In this document: positions 60,561 through 64,000 of the stretch, piece after piece
Layout of the letters: every line of letters begins with the position of its first letter
How positions within the stretch are numbered: position 1 is the first letter of the stretch
Program-made: the position numbers and the translations under genes
Assembly (NCBI GenBank): GCA_938003545.1
Contig: CALKXY010000024.1
Coordinates: forward strand, 1 to 64,000
Length of the DNA: 64,000 bases
Direction: 5' to 3'
Origin: an uncultured Caulobacterales bacterium
Lineage (GTDB): Bacteria > Pseudomonadota > Alphaproteobacteria > Caulobacterales > Maricaulaceae
Notes under the pieces: model-generated
Seen by the model: only the letters and a program-made list of their open reading frames with translations
Database searches by the model: none
What the model was told of the DNA's origin: nothing

Positions 60561-62252
60561 TCAAGACGCTCGCTTTTGCCAGCTTGGCGCGGCAGATGGG
60601 ACGCCAAACATAAAGCCCTGCAAATAATCTACACCTAAACGGCGGAGAATGTCAGCATCAGCGCGATCATCGACCATTTCTGCAACGGTTTTCACACTAA
60701 AGGTCTGGGCCAAATCAACCATCATGCGGACAAAGGTTTGTTTATTGGGGTCGGACGCGATACCTTCGATCAATGTGCCATCAATCTTGATCATGTCAGC
60801 CTCGATCGCCATTAGATTACGGAATGTCGTGTAACCTGATCCGAAATCATCAATCGCAAAATCACACCCTAGGTCGCGAACATGATTGGAAAACTCACTG
60901 GCCATTGCAGGATCATCCAATGCAACAGTCTCTGTTAATTCCAATGTCACACGTTTCGCACACGGCCCCAATGCTTTCAGGGCTGCAATATAACTCGCCG
61001 CAGCCGCCTTATCTTTAACCGTCGCAGCCGAAACATTTAAAGCCAAATGAACATCTTTATCGCGTGCCAATGTTTCCGACGCCAATTCAAGTGCGCGGCG
61101 ATCCAATAGATGCACAAGACCCAGACGTTCCGCTGCCATAATGACCCGCCCAGCACTGACAACTTCGCCATCTTCGCGGCGCAGGCGTAAGAGGCACTCA
61201 TAGTGATGCAGACGCGATGTTTTCGTCTCAATAATAGGCTGATAAGCGAGCCGTATCCTGCGTTGGTTTAGGGCATCTATGATGTCATCGGCGGTCGTCT
61301 CACGGCCTTTTCTCACGCTGTCCAAACCCATTGCATCAGAATACGCGGTTAATTCAGACGGCTTAGTCTTGGCTATCGCAATTTCAGTTTGCGCCAGGGC
61401 CTCTTCCGCGGAGTGTGCCTGCGTGCGCATTTGCGTCATACTTGCTGCGAACTCTCCATAAAGTCCGCCATGGGGTGTTTGAACGGGTGAATTTTCAAGC
61501 AAAAAGAAAAGCCGTTTCACAATCGAGCGGACATCCTCTGCAGTCGACCCGTATAGGACAAGACCGAAATCTGCCCCGCCGATACGGCCCAAAAGATCAG
61601 GAACGCGAACAATTTGGGTCAACCGGCGCGCAAATTCCTGAACCATACGGTCACCCGTCTCAAATCCGTAAACCTCATTTATGTCAGACAGGTTTTTTAA
61701 GCGAAGTCGAAGCAAAGCCCCCTCGCCGCGTTGCCGGATGGTCAAGGCCGCCAAATGATCGAGCGATTTAGACATTGTTTCGATATTATAGATCGACGTT
61801 AATTCGTCATATGTCGCCAAATATGTTGTTCGCATCTCAGCTCTGCGTTGGACGGTAATATTTCGGATCACGCCATTAATGACAGTCGGTGTCTCTTTAT
61901 GACCCGCTTCGCGCCGGCCTTGTTCCTCTATCCAAATTTCTTCACCTTGGTCGGTGCGCCATAAATATGAAATTTTATATTGCGCGCCGTTCCACGTCAG
62001 GCGGCGCATCGCTTTTTTTCGCGCGCGAACATCTTCATCAGAAAGATGACGGTTCCAATCCAAGAGTGTTCTCGGAATCTGGCCCGACGTCGCGCAAATA
62101 ACATCTTCAGCATGTGCATTAGGGTCAAAGTGCACAGAGTTGGAATCAAAAATACGAAAAGGCGCTGCACGTAAAAGGTCCAACGCCACGTCGCCGTTCC
62201 AAACCCCCGCAAAACGCGCGAGGTGGTCACCTTTGGCAACAGTGTTATCCAT
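60561..62252 (-). CDS. PAS-GGDEF-EAL protein, probable c-di-GMP phosphodiesterase or receptor
   Basis: 563 residues from ATG 62252. An N-terminal PAS domain (about 10-130), a GGDEF domain and an EAL domain follow. The GGDEF site is changed to RIGGADFGLVLY, so a cyclase function is unlikely. The EAL motif is ECLLR instead of EALLR. Downstream catalytic residues are kept: HLALNVSAATV, TLELTET, FAIDDFGSGYTTF, MIKIDGTL and KTVAEMVDD. Phosphodiesterase activity is therefore plausible but reduced activity is possible. There is no membrane helix, so it should be cytoplasmic. Confidence 0.85.
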   Translation of the reverse strand: MDNTVAKGDHLARFAGVWNGDVALDLLRAAPFRIFDSNSVHFDPNAHAEDVICATSGQIPRTLLDWNRHLSDEDVRARKKAMRRLTWNGAQYKISYLWRTDQGEEIWIEEQGRREAGHKETPTVINGVIRNITVQRRAEMRTTYLATYDELTSIYNIETMSKSLDHLAALTIRQRGEGALLRLRLKNLSDINEVYGFETGDRMVQEFARRLTQIVRVPDLLGRIGGADFGLVLYGSTAEDVRSIVKRLFFLLENSPVQTPHGGLYGEFAASMTQMRTQAHSAEEALAQTEIAIAKTKPSELTAYSDAMGLDSVRKGRETTADDIIDALNQRRIRLAYQPIIETKTSRLHHYECLLRLRREDGEVVSAGRVIMAAERLGLVHLLDRRALELASETLARDKDVHLALNVSAATVKDKAAAASYIAALKALGPCAKRVTLELTETVALDDPAMASEFSNHVRDLGCDFAIDDFGSGYTTFRNLMAIEADMIKIDGTLIEGIASDPNKQTFVRMMVDLAQTFSVKTVAEMVDDRADADILRRLGVDYLQGFMFGVPSAAPSWQKRAS

Positions 62253-62306
62253 GCTCAGCACCCAACATGAATACAACCTACGATGTATTTATTAAGATTC
62301 ACAGAA

Positions 62307-62762
62307 TCAATCCCCAAACCCATCTGCCACAGCAAAATCCCGTCTCGCGGCAGCTATCGTGACCATAAATCCTGCCATAACGTCCAAAAGCGTCATAACC
62401 ATGATTAAAAAGAACACCGAGGTTGCGAAGGCAGGTAAGAGTAAAAACTCAATCAAGCAGACGATAAATAAGACCAATGAAAAAGCGTGATTCATCACGG
62501 CAGCACGTCCAATGCCTGTGGATTTGATCAACTCGAAAAACAACATCAAGAGCGATCCTGCGATAAGAGCGTGCCCAGGGGTAATGTCCCATGTCACGCC
62601 ACTGGTCATCGGTACTGCAAATACGTCATCATCAAGCCGCATGCGCATTTCGACGACCGTAGAAAAGGTCGCCCCGCCAAGTGCAAGGATATTATAAATC
62701 ACCACGGGGATGATCATCAGGGGAAAGACGGTAAAAAATCGCACGTTTAAGGCTCGAATCAA
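62307..62762 (-). CDS. Four-helix membrane protein of unknown function
   Basis: 151 residues with four hydrophobic segments (about 9-35, 63-80, 92-112 and 116-138). They are joined by short loops, including MRLDDDVFAVPMTSGVTWDI, a charged loop after the first helix. No known domain. The C-terminus carries RRDFAVADGFGD. I recall similar conserved proteins in alphaproteobacteria but no function. Confidence 0.78.
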   Translation of the reverse strand: MIRALNVRFFTVFPLMIIPVVIYNILALGGATFSTVVEMRMRLDDDVFAVPMTSGVTWDITPGHALIAGSLLMLFFELIKSTGIGRAAVMNHAFSLVLFIVCLIEFLLLPAFATSVFFLIMVMTLLDVMAGFMVTIAAARRDFAVADGFGD

Positions 62763-62826
62763 GAAGGTTAAGAAAACCCTACCCGCCCTATGGTTTACGA
62801 GGTGTTAACCCTTGCGATTGACGGCG

Positions 62827-63585
62827 TTAAAGCTCGTCTACATCACCGGGTAATTTCATGCGGTTGCGAAGCCAAATCACGCCGCGCAGATCAGCAATGG
62901 ACACTTTAAGCCGTCCAAAATTCGTATATTTGCTCACGCCAAATTCCCGCGCGCGGTGGTTCACATCGGCGAATTCAATTTTATATCCCTCGCGCAGCAT
63001 TAGGGCGGGAATATAGCGATGGATATGATCGAAATAGGGCAAATTCAAAAATGCCTCACGCATAAAGACTTTCAGCCCACAGCCTGTATCGTCAGCCTCA
63101 TCCTTTAAGAGTTTTTTGCGCACACCATTGCCAAAGCGCGATGCAATCTTCTTTGCTGCAGAATCAATACGTTTCGCGCGACGTCCACCGACCATCGCGA
63201 GATCAGCTGGCGCGTCGGCGCGGATCATCTGCGCATAAAGCGCCGGAATATCCGCAGGGTCATTCTGCCCGTCGCTATCAAGTGTCGCGATCACAGGCGC
63301 ACGCGCCGCGCTAACACCGGACCTAACGCCGCGGGATTGCCCTGCATTTTGACGATGGGCCAAGACGCGCAGATGAGGAAAGCGCGTTTTCATATCCATT
63401 AGGACAGCTTTTGTATCATCCGACGACGCGTCATCAATGAAAATCATCTCATGTGGAATTTCAGATAAAGCTGCCGCAATTTCCGCCGCAAGGTTTTCTA
63501 CGTTCTCCGCCTCATTATAGGCTGGAACAACAACAGATATGAGCGGGTCCATGAGAGTATCCGAGGTATTTTTAGCATTCGACAT
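62827..63585 (-). CDS. Glycosyltransferase family 2 (dolichyl-phosphate-mannose synthase-like)
   Basis: 252 residues. The GT-A fold has ISVVVPAYNEAENVENLA, FIDDASSDDTKAVL, the DxD-like TLDSDGQNDPADI, and the acceptor region DTGCGLKVFMREAFLNLPYF. The end RLKVSIADLRGVIWLRNRMK is amphipathic. It is likely to transfer a sugar to polyprenyl phosphate, as in ArnC/DPM1-like proteins. A family 39 glycosyltransferase starts on the opposite strand 81 bases away, and the two could work in the same pathway. Start at ATG 63585; ATG 63552 is also possible. Confidence 0.9.
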   Translation of the reverse strand: MSNAKNTSDTLMDPLISVVVPAYNEAENVENLAAEIAAALSEIPHEMIFIDDASSDDTKAVLMDMKTRFPHLRVLAHRQNAGQSRGVRSGVSAARAPVIATLDSDGQNDPADIPALYAQMIRADAPADLAMVGGRRAKRIDSAAKKIASRFGNGVRKKLLKDEADDTGCGLKVFMREAFLNLPYFDHIHRYIPALMLREGYKIEFADVNHRAREFGVSKYTNFGRLKVSIADLRGVIWLRNRMKLPGDVDEL

Positions 63586-63666
63586 ATGTGCCTCATGTCA
63601 TGAATTACTGATCCCATCAAAGGCGAAAACACTTTTGCGCACTCGCGCGATAGGGTAGTCAAACCT

Positions 63667-64000
63667 ATGGTGGGACACTTAAATAAACGTCGCTGGCACG
63701 TCGTCATGCTTATGTTGCTGACATTTGCAATGATCCTTCCGGGTCTGGCCAGCCTGCCTGTTATCGACCGCGACGAAGCGAGATATGCTCAAGCCAGTGT
63801 GCAAATGGCTGAGAGCGGTGATCTGCTGAATATTCGTTTCCAAGACGACGCCCGCAATAAGAAACCCGCAGGTGTGTATTGGGCGCAAACCGCGATGATC
63901 AAGGTCTTCGCCCGCGACGGTGAACGCCGCATTTGGGCGCAGCGCCTGCCGTCGGTGCTTGGCGCCTTAATCTCAATACTCGCGCTCTATTGGGGCGGAT
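63667..64000 (+). CDS. ArnT-like glycosyltransferase family 39, N-terminal fragment (window edge)
   Basis: The first 111 codons of a polytopic membrane transferase that takes sugars from polyprenyl phosphate. A membrane helix (about 12-31) comes first. The GT39/ArnT signature follows: VIDRDEARYAQASVQMAESG with the catalytic Asp-Glu pair, then FQDDARNKKPAGVYWAQ. The gene is cut by the right edge. It is divergent from a family 2 glycosyltransferase, which could supply the lipid-linked sugar. Confidence 0.9.
   Translation, partial: MVGHLNKRRWHVVMLMLLTFAMILPGLASLPVIDRDEARYAQASVQMAESGDLLNIRFQDDARNKKPAGVYWAQTAMIKVFARDGERRIWAQRLPSVLGALISILALYWGG

Overview
The window reads as a continuous piece of alphaproteobacterial chromosome. 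The closest match is the Caulobacterales/Maricaulales (Hyphomonadaceae-like) branch. I infer this from the gene set: a DivL-type tyrosine-bearing histidine kinase homologue, a ChvG/ChvI pair next to mannose-type PTS proteins, alpha-type AddA/AddB, AmgK/MurU, a TIGR02302 protein beside lysA, a mitofilin-like protein and HemY downstream of hemCD, and a full-length TTAA-N7-TTAA CtrA-type box. By eye, G+C is in the low-to-middle fifties in most genes. I see no phage, CRISPR array, intact insertion sequence or defence island. This is mostly core genome with a few accessory patches.

Layout. 0-2.5 kb: the 5' end of tuf with tRNA-Gly and tRNA-Tyr, then rlmB and two DUF805 membrane proteins. 2.5-9.6 kb: rpoN, then trpF-trpB-(unknown gene)-trpA-accD-folC. 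9.7-18.7 kb: an overlapping minus-strand operon tsaE-amgK-murU-addB-addA-trxA (tRNA t6A modification, peptidoglycan recycling, recombination, redox). 18.8-23.5 kb: a 2Fe-2S ferredoxin, divL, a mannose-1-phosphate guanylyltransferase and a TonB-C lipoprotein. 23.5-28.5 kb: HPr and EIIA, then an indoleamine dioxygenase with a divergent Lrp regulator, then chvG-chvI. 28.7-32 kb: yggT, lemA and an M48 metalloprotease with a calcium-binding-like tail. 32-37.6 kb: hemC-hemD-mitofilin-hemY, divergent from tsaD-yciI. 37.7-39.5 kb: a cytochrome P450 and a small lipoprotein. 39.5-42.8 kb: groES-groEL with a CIRCE operator and heat-shock-like promoter, then aqpZ. 42.8-46.7 kb: an accessory patch of small secreted or unknown proteins, an EF-hand protein and an orphan exbD. 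46.7-55.1 kb: tlpA divergent from argH, small hypotheticals including a broken gene, then lptM-lysA and TIGR02302. 55.1-64 kb: an MJ0042 zinc-ribbon protein, ftsE-ftsX-ydcF, tyrA, chorismate mutase, a methyltransferase, a GGDEF/EAL protein and two glycosyltransferases, the last cut by the window edge.

Many genes overlap by 4 bases (ATGA/GTGA) or 8 bases, so tightly coupled operons are the rule. The points I find most worth following are: the low-GC gene fitted by 4-base overlaps between trpB and trpA; the M48 protease with a hemolysin-type calcium-binding-like tail; HPr/EIIA without a neighbouring hprK, where an indoleamine dioxygenase/Lrp pair sits instead; a strongly folded groES-groEL spacer; a copy of the groEL 3' end 1.57 kb downstream; and a CtrA-type box in front of the GDP-mannose gene.
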